A program made the position numbers and the translations under genes. From Epiperipatus broadwayi (taxonomy: Eukaryota; Onychophora; Udeonychophora; Euonychophora; Peripatidae), in assembly GCA_028023455.1 (NCBI GenBank), contig JAQFVV010006337.1, forward strand, positions 1,971,001-2,035,000: 64,000 nucleotides of DNA, in the 5' to 3' direction. Shown here one piece after another: positions 11,354-21,446 of this stretch. Below the pieces are notes generated by a model. The model ran no database searches. It was given only the letters and a program-made list of their open reading frames with translations, and was not told where the DNA came from. The stretch's first letter is position 1. Every line of letters begins with the position of its first letter.

Positions 11354-13569
11354 TGTAACGAGCACAGACGTTCGTTACATTGGTTGTTTTTTTTTATATT
11401 ATTAAACAAGTTAAAATAAGAAGTTCGCATTTAAAAATTTTCTTTAAGAATTAAAAATTGAAATTAAATATCATCTTAAACTCGTACATGTTAAATCGCA
11501 CAGATAATGAAAAATTATTAAAATAAAACTTTATTAAAGAAAAAGTATTTTAAAACTAAATTTTAAAAAGATTTGGAGATAAAATTATATTTTTAAATTT
11601 ATCTTTAAATATATCTTTGATTTGGAAAACAGGTTAATTAATCAGAAATGGAAATGATAAATTTAATTAGTCAAATGTAAACCAGCCTTGGGCATTTAAA
11701 TGTAAAAACATGGGTCAGATAGGAAAACAATAGAAACAAATAGCCAATGAAAGAAATCCATTGGGAAATCGGACCTCAACGAAAAGGATCATCGCATCGA
11801 TGACGTAATGTAAATGCAATCCTTCAAATGAATATAAAAGGACAAGGTTGAAAATTATTAGAGAGTGATTATGATTATTACGATGTGACAGATAGGTGTT
11901 AGTGCGGAGGTGCGGGAGAAGCGATTGAAGAGACGCACGATTCAATCACTTCAGTTTTGCTAGGAAAGAAAGAGAAATGAACTATCGTTTTTCTACATTG
12001 AGGACCAGTTAAAACAAAAACCTCCGGATGGATAAATAAATCGGCCAAGAGAATATCAATCTTAGGACGGCGTGGGAATTTACATTCATGGCAAGCAACG
12101 GATAAAGTTGGACGTTTTAAAAATCGTAAGAACTTTATATTCACTTGAAACAATAAGAACTCTAAATTTTAAAACTTTTTAGTAAATAATGCAATATTAT
12201 CCTATCTGACCAACTTAATTTATTAATAATGTTATTTGATGTATTTCCTTTTTTTATATATATATTTAAAATCATTTCCATTGATTTATTATGATTTCTG
12301 TTTTCCGTTAAGGTAAATTATATAAATGTTAAACTTAAGTCGGGCGTGAATGGCTGTATAGATTTGTAAAGTTATATTAGGGGAGGGTAATCTTAGGTTA
12401 TTTATGTCATTGTTAGATTGGGTCAATGGATTGGATATATTGATGTAGTTAGTAGATGAAGTCGGAGATTCGCTACTGGCAGAATCGTTTATATATACGC
12501 CGCACTCACCCGTTTGCCTATGGAAGGAATTATAAGACGGAGAACGCAGTTCCTTTCTATGGAGTTTTTTTTTTATTGTTCTTCTCGTTAGATAGATGTA
12601 ATATTCCTATCTGATTGAGAGTCAATGTCCTTTCTTAATCTCTTTGGTGCTGCCGTATTCCGAATTACATTGAATACATCGATATATCAGATGGATTGAT
12701 GCCAGTTTGACTGCGAATTTTAGCCTAAGGTTAAATAAGGATAGAATGTTTATTGTCAAAAGCAAATTTATATGGTCTATTCATACTCGACCCTAAATAA
12801 AAATGCATTAAATTTAAGTTGTTTATAGACGCTTGCATGGATTGTTTATTGGTTAACTATGTTTTGCGTTTCCATATTTGATCGGAATATATAGACGTTC
12901 GATAAATAATGATACCTTACGGTGAGTATCAAAAATGTATTTATTCGGATGTCTTTTAGGTTATTGGTGACAATGCCAGTATCTTATGGTGAATACTATT
13001 GGGTTACATATAAAGTTCCCTACGCAATTGTCAGTAATCAATAATTTTGTATTTTGATCGTTTATGTTTACTTTGAAATGTTTTTGACCGTGAAATCTAT
13101 GTAACCGATCTATATTCAACATTATAAACAAGCTTTCATAAATTTATCTGTGCGAACTTAATTAAAATGTAAAATTAGAATATAATAGTAATTAAATGTA
13201 AATTAAAGTCAAAAATCAAAGTTAAAAATAATGTTAAATGTTAAAATGTAAAACTAATACTAAAATAATTTTAAATCTTATATATATGTGCGTAAATAAA
13301 TTTTTGTATGTTAATTGCTGGCAGTGGCTTATTTTATTTATTTTTTAATATTGAAATATAATTAGATAAGATATTATATTATTAAATCTCTGCTACTCCC
13401 TGAGCTAGTGACATGGGCTAACGACCGGAACCAAAATATTAAAAAAAAAAAAAAATTTTTTTTTTTTGACTGACGTATCTGCCTACTTTATAAATTTTTC
13501 TAGGTTCAAATGCCTAGATGGCGCTCTGTAGTGCAGTTTACGTTAAGTCGCTTTCTCCGTATCGTTACA
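11354..13569 (+). mobile_element. TGTAACGA...TCGTTACA element, copy 1 (probable 2.2-kb solo LTR)
   Basis: Inserted in the RT region of LINE copy B. Begins TGTAACGAGCACAGACG and ends ATCGTTACA, i.e. TG...CA with an 8-bp terminal inverted repeat; the left end also folds on itself (TGTAACGA...TCGTTACA within 26 bp). A second copy at 34738-36943 aligns along its length. It encodes no protein but has a CRE-like TGACGTAA (11801-11808), a TATA box (about 11832-11838) and a polyadenylation signal AATAAA (13295-13300) in that order, which fits U3-R-U5 of an LTR. No clean target duplication was found (left flank tatac, right flank atatt), so a DNA-transposon reading is not excluded. Confidence 0.6.
11801..11840 (+). 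promoter_or_regulatory. CRE-like site and TATA box of the 2.2-kb element
   Basis: TGACGTAA at 11801-11808 precedes AATATAAAAG at 11831-11840. The same pair, similarly spaced, is kept in copy 2 (TGACGTAA 35124-35131, CATATAAAAG near 35155). Conservation in two diverged copies supports a real Pol II core promoter. Confidence 0.5.
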
Positions 13570-15313
13570 ATATTGACTGAGTCAAATGCAGCTTCTATGT
13601 CAAGTTGCACAACAACAGGTTCGTATTTTTTCCGCTGTTTTACTGTTGCTAGAATTGCTTTGAAGAATAAAGCTGCTTCTGTTGTTGAAGAGTTTTTCTT
13701 TGCATATTGTGCTTCGGAGATAAGTGGCATTATATACGGTTCAATTTCATCTTTAATAATTTTCTCCATAATTTTGATCGGCAAAGGTCCCATAGATATT
13801 GGTCTGAGGTCTGTAATAGGTGGAATAATTGCTTTCTTTTTATTATAGGGTACTATGGCTATTGGATAGACACCCTCCATGGGTTGAATTTGTTGCGCTA
13901 GATGGTTTGCTAACTGACACAAATATTCTGTTGTGTATTTACTTAGATGCTTTAATACAAACAATGGAACTCCAGGACTACCTGGATGGCAAGCGTTTCG
14001 AATAGTATTTAGTTTTGTTGTGAATAGATCTTTTGTGAATGGGGTTTTTGTCTCTGGTGGGCCAAACAGATTATGTGGTATTTTATATGGTTGTTTTTCT
14101 TGTAATTTCTCTTTAAAATATTCAAAAATTGGCATAATCATATTGAGTCCTGCATATGTTCCACTATTTGTATATAGTGCCATTGGCCCCTTTACATCTG
14201 GTTGGTTCCCCAGTGCCCATCTTATATAATCTCTTGTCCAAGTGTGTGGCCTGGTTAGGCATACCTTGCTTTTCTTTATCTTCAGATAGCTTTTGAGTTC
14301 TTCACATGCTTTATTGTATGCATGTGTAAGCTTGAATATATACTGCTGGGTGCAGTGTGATGGGTTAATCATGATTATTCTCTTGTGTAACTGATCTGCC
14401 AGAGACAAAAGTCTTGATGGTGGAGGTTGTTTTTTTGTTATATGGTTGATGTTAAAGAACAACATTCCCATAAATGCTAAATATTTCTGGACCGGGTTCA
14501 AAGTCATATCTTTGATTTTGTTTAGCATTATGTAGGTCTCAGAGAACAGAAATTCAGGGGTTGTTTCTGGGAGTAAAACTCTTATTGTTCTTGTAAGTGG
14601 AAAGGGTGATATTTGAATTTGGGCACAGTCAATTGTGACTATTTGAGCTGAGTGATCGGAAAAAGTTGAGGGAGTTAGTTTTATTTCAATAAGGTGGTGA
14701 AGCATTGGAGAATAAAAGCACAGATCAATAAGTGAAGAGAAGCGATTATTGTGGAAAGAGATGGCATCATCTGGCAAAAAACCTTGGCCACTCATTAGTG
14801 GTATGTTTATTCTGTGAAGCCAACGTTGGGTAAATTCCTGATATTTTAAATTAAAATCTCCAATGAAGATGGTTGGGTTTGAAGTTGTAGCTAACCTTGA
14901 ATTAATGTTTGCAATTATGGTATCTATTTTTTTAATCCTGTAAAGGCATATATACAAAAACCAGATTTATTGTTATGCTTTTTTGGTTGAAGGTAGCAAT
15001 TAATAAGTTCATGTCAATGTGAATTATTTTTAACGTTGTGAATGGGCAATTTCTAGCAATTATGAGTCCAGTGCCAGCTGAGGAAGAGGAAGAGTCTCTG
15101 GAGCAAGCACAGAAACCTTCCATATTTAAATGTTTGGCTGGGTCAGTTTGTGATCCAGCATAAATTTTTGTCTCAAGTATACCAAGGAAGTGTGGTTGTA
15201 TATCCTTGATCCAATGTTTTAACTTATTAATTTTTGAGGTTGAGTTCAAACTCCTGAAATTGATTGCCGCAATTTTTATTTTCATTATATGTTTTTTGGT
15301 TGAGATTTAAATA

Positions 15314-16834
15314 TTAGGGTTGATCTGGTGTTTCTTCCCATTCATTCTCATATTCCATTTCCAGATCTTCATCTGTTTCCACTGTAGGTGTATTGTTGTG
15401 ATCAGAAAGGCTAAGGTTGGATTCTGTTTTGATTTTTTTGGGCCTGCTATTTTTCTTTGGTGTGTGGCCTGATCTTTTTCTTTGTTCTATGTCAGCTTTG
15501 GTGATTTGAGGCATATTTGGGGTGATAGCTTCCATAATTCCCATTGTTGTATTATTTTTAATATTGGGTGTTTGGTGTGTTATATATATTTTTTCTTGAT
15601 CACTATTACTGTGTGAGTTTATTTCTTTTATTATCTCTTTTTCATCAGTATCTTTGGTAGGCTGACTTAGATTGTGTGCTATTTTTTCCATTGGAGCCGC
15701 TTGAGGCTGTTGACTTTCTGTTTTTTTATCAGTGGGGGTTTGAATTCTATTGGTTGATATTGTTGATAAATCCAGAATTTCAGGTGCTGGCAATGTGTGT
15801 ACAGTTTTTTTATTATTCAATTGCTGTTGATCTGTGGTTTTTTTATTAATTTTTTCTTGTTTATTAGTTGTTTTCATTATCTGTTTTGTACTGTTTGATT
15901 TTGGTTGGTGAGCTTCTGTTGGTTGATCTTCAGAGCTCAGTTGGTTTTTCTGGTTGATTTTGGTGTTGCAATCGATTGCTAAGTGTCCGGTTTCACCGCA
16001 TGCAAAATATCTCGGCCTTAATCCTTTTATGTGAATAGTCAGTATTGCATTCTGGTCAATTATTTGTGTTGGAATATCCTCCGGGTTTACATTGTCATTC
16101 GGTTTTATTTTGAAATGAAAGTTGTTGCTGAAAACCGGTATAGGGGTGTCGGATAAGTAGATTTGTTTTATATAAATAGCTTTGCCAAATGACTGTATTA
16201 ATTTTTGAAAATCCTGAATGGTATATCTGAAGTAAGTCTTTTTAATTATTCTGTTACAATAGTTTTGCAAGCTTTGATCGACTATTATTAGCGCGTAGCT
16301 TCCCAAAGTTTTTACTTTAGTTTGAAATCTTGCACGCTGATGTTCATCGAAAAACTGAATTGCAACGTATCGCGAGTTTGGATGCTCTCCAATACTAGAG
16401 ACTGTATCCCACAATGCTGTTGCTGTCAGCTCCTCGTAAAGAAGCTCTCTGGGGAATTTATAGAGTGTTAAATTCCTATCAGTGACAGCTAACACTAATG
16501 ATCTCGGTGAAAAAAATTTTTGGAAAGTTGCGAATAATTTTTTTGGGATGGTGCTGTTGAAATTAACGTTTATTTCTTGCAGTTCATCTTGATTCCATAT
16601 CGTTGGAGAGGGCTCTTCATTATTGTTTTCTATGAGGTTTAAATTATTTATGTCAGCTTGATTTACCTTCCTAAATCTTGCTGTCTGTGTTAATGCTGGA
16701 CTTTTTTCGATGCTGTGAAGCTGCTGGTTTATTTTTGTTACGTTCGCATATGTTTTTGCGATAGTCACAGTTTTCATTTTATCACCGTTTGTTTGAATGC
16801 AATTTACGTTGTTTGCTTCTTGACGCGACGCCAT
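15314..16834 (-). CDS. LINE ORF1 protein (gag-like), 506 aa, open
   Basis: The longest uninterrupted frame in the window. It begins MASRQEANNVN just after the 5' UTR, the same start context as in copy C, and ends 29 bp before ORF2. About residues 50-290 form the conserved block: TARFRKVNQADINN, VLAVTDRNLTLYKFPRELLY, YFRYTIQDFQKLIQSFG, NPEDIPTQIIDQNAILT. A zinc knuckle follows, but its first cysteine is replaced: YFACGETGHLAIDC where copies A and C have CFxC, so metal binding is probably impaired. Residues about 300-506 are low complexity, rich in Gln/Asn/Lys/Thr, ending acidic (EDLEMEYENEW). In the L1/Tx1 group ORF1p coats element RNA and supports reverse transcription. No transcription evidence; ORF2 of this copy is broken, so autonomous activity is excluded. 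Confidence 0.85.
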   Translation of the reverse strand: MASRQEANNVNCIQTNGDKMKTVTIAKTYANVTKINQQLHSIEKSPALTQTARFRKVNQADINNLNLIENNNEEPSPTIWNQDELQEINVNFNSTIPKKLFATFQKFFSPRSLVLAVTDRNLTLYKFPRELLYEELTATALWDTVSSIGEHPNSRYVAIQFFDEHQRARFQTKVKTLGSYALIIVDQSLQNYCNRIIKKTYFRYTIQDFQKLIQSFGKAIYIKQIYLSDTPIPVFSNNFHFKIKPNDNVNPEDIPTQIIDQNAILTIHIKGLRPRYFACGETGHLAIDCNTKINQKNQLSSEDQPTEAHQPKSNSTKQIMKTTNKQEKINKKTTDQQQLNNKKTVHTLPAPEILDLSTISTNRIQTPTDKKTESQQPQAAPMEKIAHNLSQPTKDTDEKEIIKEINSHSNSDQEKIYITHQTPNIKNNTTMGIMEAITPNMPQITKADIEQRKRSGHTPKKNSRPKKIKTESNLSLSDHNNTPTVETDEDLEMEYENEWEETPDQP

Positions 16835-16994
16835 ACTTGTTTATGACATTAGAATTTATTTTTTGTTATGAACGACCATATTACTTACTTTTTGCTAGAA
16901 AACAACTGTTCAGTAATCAGCCTTCGCTGTCTTTATCTATCACAGATATATATCACAGTTTTTAAGTGTGAAAACGATTAGAATATGGGAAAAA

Positions 16995-16996
16995 AA

Positions 16997-17042
<46 letters not shown>
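16995..17042. repeat. (ATT)n microsatellite, tail of LINE fragment D
   Basis: Pure ATT triplets between the 5' end of LINE copy B and the 3' end of fragment D. The poly-Ile open frame here is an artefact of the repeat. Confidence 0.9.
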
Positions 17043-17043
<1 letters not shown>

Positions 17044-17212
17044 GTTGCAAAAAGCCTTTATTGTCTCAAAAGAATACATTAATGGTTACATAGTTGATTA
17101 TGTGCTACAAGTTTTTCAGTTACAACCAGGTTACAATTGTTATTACAATAATCAAGATAACGTCTTTATATTATATTGTCTTAATTGAATGTTATAGATT
17201 TGTTTATTATCA
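17043..17212 (-). mobile_element. LINE fragment D, 3' end only
   Basis: Minus-strand sequence resembles the 3' UTR of copy B: both have GTAACCATT upstream of GAGA(T)CAATAAAG and then a triplet tail. Severely 5'-truncated at about 17212, where a second triplet array starts. Confidence 0.65.

Positions 17213-17286
<74 letters not shown>
17213..17286. repeat. (AAT)n microsatellite
   Basis: About 24 uninterrupted AAT triplets. It bounds the truncated 5' end of LINE fragment D, so it may be part of the pre-insertion microsatellite into which D integrated. Confidence 0.9.
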
Positions 17287-17288
<2 letters not shown>

Positions 17289-18892
17289 CATCACTACAAT
17301 CAGATAAGCATTGTTTTCATTCATTCTATATTAAATACCAATTAATACTTTCAATATTGTACATTTTAAAAAACAATATTATTAAGTCCACAGTAGTATA
17401 TAGTGAAAAAAACAGAAATGGATCAAATACGCAAAATGTTTTTTTAGTTTATGTAAATTTTAAATTTTAATTCTCAAAAAAAAAAAAAAAAAAAAGATTA
17501 AAAACTAAGCAACAGATGTTGAAAAATAGCACTTTGAAATAGCTAGTTATCCTTTGTGAGTTTACAAAACTGCATTTATCAATTATAGTCCTTATATTAA
17601 AATCTTACATTGAATTTCATTTTCTCTCATTGAATTACTCTTTATGAAGAGAACTATATCTTATTCCAAAATTTAGCCTTTTTTTCCATTTTTATTTTTT
17701 TCTATTCTTCTACGTTTTACTTTATTTTTCTTCATATTATAGTATTAATTATATAGAGCAGCATTTCAAACAATATGGATGAAAAAAATATAATAACCAT
17801 TCACAGATTCTATGTTGAAAATTATATAAAGACAAAAAAAAAATAGGATGGTCATCTAGTTTTGACAAGTTTTTTTGATTACGAAAGATTTATTTCACAA
17901 ATCAGAAAAAGCCAAGAATCTTTTCTGGATGTGATAGTCTGTAAGATACACCAATATTAAAGCTATTGAATACTGTATTACTGGTATTTCTACATATTAA
18001 AAAAAAAAAAAAAACTAAAGTTACAAAAAAAAGATTATGATTGGCATCTGGAAAATGTGGTCATAAAACCTTGTTTAGTGTAAATAAAAATCAATTATTT
18101 ACATTATGACACTTTAGAAATATCATGAAATAGGATTGTTCAATTAGGCCATTATAAATTAGAACAATATTGTTTATTGTTCAAACCATAGACAATGAAT
18201 ATCTATATAATTTTCCTTTCAAAGAAGTATATTGCATAGATTGTCAAGGAATAAATTTCTATGAATGATTTTATCTGATTTTACTAAAACTAAAATATGT
18301 TGTTTATGAATATATTCAGAAAAGAATTGCCAACAATTTATAATTATAATAATAAATGATAAATCAGAACATAAAAAAGCAATAAACAGGATGGAGCAAA
18401 ATATTCTTTTTAAATCAAATATATGACATTGAATGACACTAAACAAAATCTATAAAATTATCCAATAGTCGAGATATAGAGAACACATTTATTACTTTTA
18501 TATATAACTTCTAAAATTGACTTGAGGTTTTCAGGTAATTAATAGAAAATTAGATGAACTACGGATTGATGTAAGAGAAATAAATAAAAATGACTCTTAC
18601 AAGTTGGTCTAAGATAAAATTGGTAAAAATAACAAAATAATGTCCAAAATTGCAATGGTAATTTAAAAAAAAAAAAAAACATTAAAATTGAAAAAAAATT
18701 AAATGTTCAAAAAATTAATCAATAATTGCAGATATCACTAGAAAATCTATAGGACAATATTATAACATCACGAATTTGCTAAAAATGCCTATAAACAAAA
18801 ACCAAAATGTAAAAAAAAAACAATCCCAAAGACATTTTAAAATCCCTTTTTTTTTTTAAAAAAAAAAAAAGGCTACAAACATCCATGTCTTA
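17287..18892. other. A-rich DNA, no feature recognised
   Basis: Many A-homopolymers of 12-20 bp (for example 17477-17496, 18000-18014, 18666-18679). No protein-like frame or repeat structure was recognised. Confidence 0.5.
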
Positions 18893-19560
18893 CAAACCAG
18901 AAATACTAAATCACTAAAATATCACATAATCCCCATTCCCTATGCTTATGTAAGCTGTTATAATAGAGGTAAAACTTTCTACACAATAATGTCACATTGT
19001 GCAAGTCAGAAAAAAAAGAGATGCAAGAAGGTCTGTACATAAAATACCTACCTAGTACCCACTTATCCAATATCCCAAATTAGTTTTTAGCTTGTGGCTT
19101 TTATCAGTGATGAATCTTGGATCTGAGAGCAATGCATCTAGATCTTAGACATTAATGCAACCCTCTAGAAGCTTTTAGTTATCTATAAAGCTATATAAGT
19201 CCAAAATGAAAACATAATATTGATGACTTAAAATTAGAAATATTAAACTACTAAACATCACATGATCACCATTCCTTATGCCTACACAAGCTGTTATAAC
19301 AGTCAAAACTTTCCATATAGTAGTGTGACCCAGTGCAAGCCAGTGTAATCAATGGATGGAAGAAGGTTTGTGTATAAAATCCCTATCTAGTACCCACAGG
19401 TCCAATATCCCCAGACTAGTTTCTAGCTTATGGCTTTCATCAATGAGAACTCTTGGATCTGAGAGCACTGTATCTAGATCTTAGGATCTAATACAATCAT
19501 CTAGCATCCAATTTAAGTCCAAAATGAAAACAATAATGGTTTCAATCCAAGCTCATTTGC
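18893..19560. repeat. Diverged tandem duplication, about 340-bp unit
   Basis: Two copies start near 18893 and 19230. Shared blocks in the same order include CAAGCTGTTATAA / TAAGCTGTTATAA, TAGTACCCAC, CTTGGATCTGAGAGCA and TATCTAGATCTTAG / CATCTAGATCTTAG. Divergence is substantial, so the duplication is old. No coding content. Confidence 0.75.
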
Positions 19561-20359
19561 TTGTATAGTTATATAGATCTGAACCCAGTTCAGTATCTAT
19601 GCATTCTACTGTCATTGATTTTTTCACAAACATAGTCACCATCATTCCATTGAAGCAGTGCATATCTACCAGTAGATATACTTGCTTCATATTGTCATTT
19701 TCGAACCTATCTCCCAGCATCGAAATGATTTATTAATAATATCAACCCACATACATTAAACATGTGCATGTGTGTGTGTGCAATTATGGGAGATAAATGG
19801 TTATAATGAAAATTTATTTCATAATCAGTTAGCAATCTTAAGTAAAAGAAATATATAAGTGATTTATTAGAAAAGTTTCAGTTAAGTTATGAATGTTTAA
19901 AATCATTAAAATCATTTGCAAATGTTAAAATGAATATACAATGGGAGAGTGGATCAAAATGCATTAAGTAAAGTAAAATGTGTGCTGTATCCCTAGAGCC
20001 ATCCAAAAATAGTTGCAGTTTATCACCTTGTAGAGGAAATGCATTGTACCAAAAAATACATATACAATACATGGTAGAACAGAGTGGCAACAAAAAGGAA
20101 TAGATGCACTTAAAGAACATCAGTAATTAACTTTTCTCAAACGCACTGGAGGCAGAAACTGGGAAATATAAGGAGAGAAAATCCCATTGCTTAAAAAAAA
20201 ATAGAATATATTGAGAGATATAGATTATTAATGCAGTAATTCATTAACCCAGCTTTATGAGAGCAGCTTACAGAAACTATTCATATTAAAATACAGAGAA
20301 CTAGAGTGAAAGAACTTTATCGTAATACATAAATTTTTACTCAACAATGTGCGCCATAC
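19561..20359. other. No firm feature
   Basis: Short GT-repeat near 19770. The minus-strand frame 20120-19887 contains a protein-like stretch (LQLFLDGSRDTAHILLYL) preceded by a possible acceptor (CCTCTACAAG), but its phase does not match the exon candidate upstream and it is not claimed as an exon. A pyrimidine-rich tract ending CTCCAG on the minus strand near 20150 is a plausible splice acceptor. Confidence 0.3.
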
Positions 20360-20478
20360 CTGCAAAAATGGTCGAGTAAGTGGCATCAGCTTCTCTGGGT
20401 CATAAATGCCAGGGAGTTGAGCATCTGAATTGTTCCAGAGACTTATGTAAGAAGAGAAACTGTCCTCATCGCTAACAC
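20360..20478 (-). CDS. Candidate host exon (unrecognised protein)
   Basis: Minus-strand translation gives GVSDEDSFSSYISLW, NNSDAQLPGIYDPEK and LMPLTRPFLQ with no stop, followed directly by a good donor (CAG|GTATGG). An AG dinucleotide precedes the first codon (ATAATAG|GTGTTAG), giving an exon of 119 bp that starts one base into a codon and ends in phase 0. Composition is more balanced than the AT-rich surroundings. Upstream, another frame reads VDFLTMDERMHEE to about 20543 and may be the same exon after a frameshift. I do not recognise the family and found no transposon motif. It could be a coding exon, a pseudogene fragment or chance. Confidence 0.45.
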
Positions 20479-20543
20479 CTATTATTCTTCATGCATCCGC
20501 TCATCCATTGTCAAGAAGTCCACCAGAGTTACGGTAAACATTC

Positions 20544-21323
20544 ACTATTATATTATTATTTTTTAAAACTGTACCTAAATCTATAAGTCTTGTTGTTGAT
20601 CTTAACTTAGATAATCCTAACTTAAAGAACCTTGGTGAATTTTATTTTCTTGATTTTAATGCCAGTATGTAATTTATTATTTCGTTAACAATTAAGCATG
20701 TTACTAGTTAAGTTATCACATTCCTATGTGCATAACTGTATTCTACCTTAAATGGAAAGATCTATAATTAATTACGAATCTTGTTTAGACTTCTTCCTAA
20801 CTCTGTCCAGACCCCCTGAAACTGTCCTGGTCAGAGAGATGCTAAAGTATTATTCGCGCTAAGAATCGTAAATAAATCAATAAATGAAAATCTGTGATTA
20901 ATGTATAAGTTGTCCAAAATAGATCCCCACCATGACAAGGAATAAGTAATTTATTTTGGGTCAAATTATGTATTAGGATGATGAGCAATATATCATTATA
21001 AATTAACTCTTAAATTCCACGAAAGTGCCATAAATAGTACCATTAATAAACAATGTTTTAAATCTCTAATCTGTCAACAAACTAAGTTAATTTCTTAATT
21101 TCTCCTGCCTGTTGAGCAAATACTCAGTGTACTAGATATATAATAAAATGGAAAGAAATAATATGTACAAAAAAAGAATCAAATAATGTGAATATATTAA
21201 GTAGTAAAGAGAAATCATAACTTGTTTTTCCTATATATGTGTGTAACGCAATCTTAATTTGCTTAAGGTACCAAAAAGAAATAATATGTATTGTGTAAAA
21301 AATAAAGACAATCCTCATCCATT
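20544..21323. other. AT-rich DNA, no feature recognised
   Basis: No credible open frame, terminus or repeat seen in this stretch. Confidence 0.5.

Positions 21324-21364
<41 letters not shown>
21324..21364. repeat. (TA)n-(TG)n microsatellite
   Basis: TA dinucleotides change to TG dinucleotides at about 21348; lies immediately 5' of the RTE-like LINE. Confidence 0.9.
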
Positions 21365-21446
21365 AATGTCTGGGAATAATTGATTTAAAAAGGGGACATA
21401 CAAGTGGAGTAGGATTCATTATAAATAAAAGTAGAAGAGCAACATT

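Larger units (their letters stand above)
9909..15285 (-). pseudogene. LINE ORF2 (APE endonuclease + RT), interrupted
   Basis: Begins MKIKIAAINFRSLN at 15285. Endonuclease blocks: LGILETKIYAG (ETK), TIFIGDFNLKYQEF (GDFN), TFSDHSAQIVTID (SDH). A frameshift occurs near 14940 at a T-run. RT: palm A VVVQLDIEAAFDSVN lies just before the insertion boundary (13570); motif B SISQGSSFSSLLF and the DD box TYMDDVTIFLTSKK lie beyond it in 11333-10626. The C-terminal frame 10262-9909 carries CGLCHQAEETLDHFIYQC, a Cys/His motif usual at LINE ORF2 C-termini. Catalytic Asp residues are retained, so inactivation is by the insertion and frameshifts. The reading frame that crosses into 13506-13569 borrows codons from the inserted element and is not real there. 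Confidence 0.85.
9572..16984 (-). mobile_element. Tx1/L1-like LINE copy B, near full length, split by a 2.2-kb insertion
   Basis: Minus-strand element of about 5.2 kb once the insertion at 11354-13569 is removed. Order 5' to 3': 5' UTR (about 16984-16835), intact ORF1, ORF2 with endonuclease, RT and a C-terminal Cys/His motif, 3' UTR ending ATCAATAAAGCC, then the triplet tail. The 5' end near 16984 abuts the ATT tail of another copy (17043-17212). Interruption is proved by homology: LINE copy A near 38940 reads continuously through the site where B jumps from AGTGTGTATA to ATTGACTGAGTC. Confidence 0.88.

Noticed and set aside
13506-13569. C-terminal end of the 483-codon LINE frame
   Set aside because: These codons lie in the inserted 2.2-kb element; the true LINE sequence resumes at 11353.
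16985-17345. Poly-Ile frames
   Set aside because: They arise from ATT/AAT triplet arrays flanking a LINE 3' fragment.
19887-20120. Exon candidate containing LQLFLDGSRDTAHILLYL
   Set aside because: Its only plausible acceptor gives a phase incompatible with the upstream candidate, and no donor or terminal context supports it.
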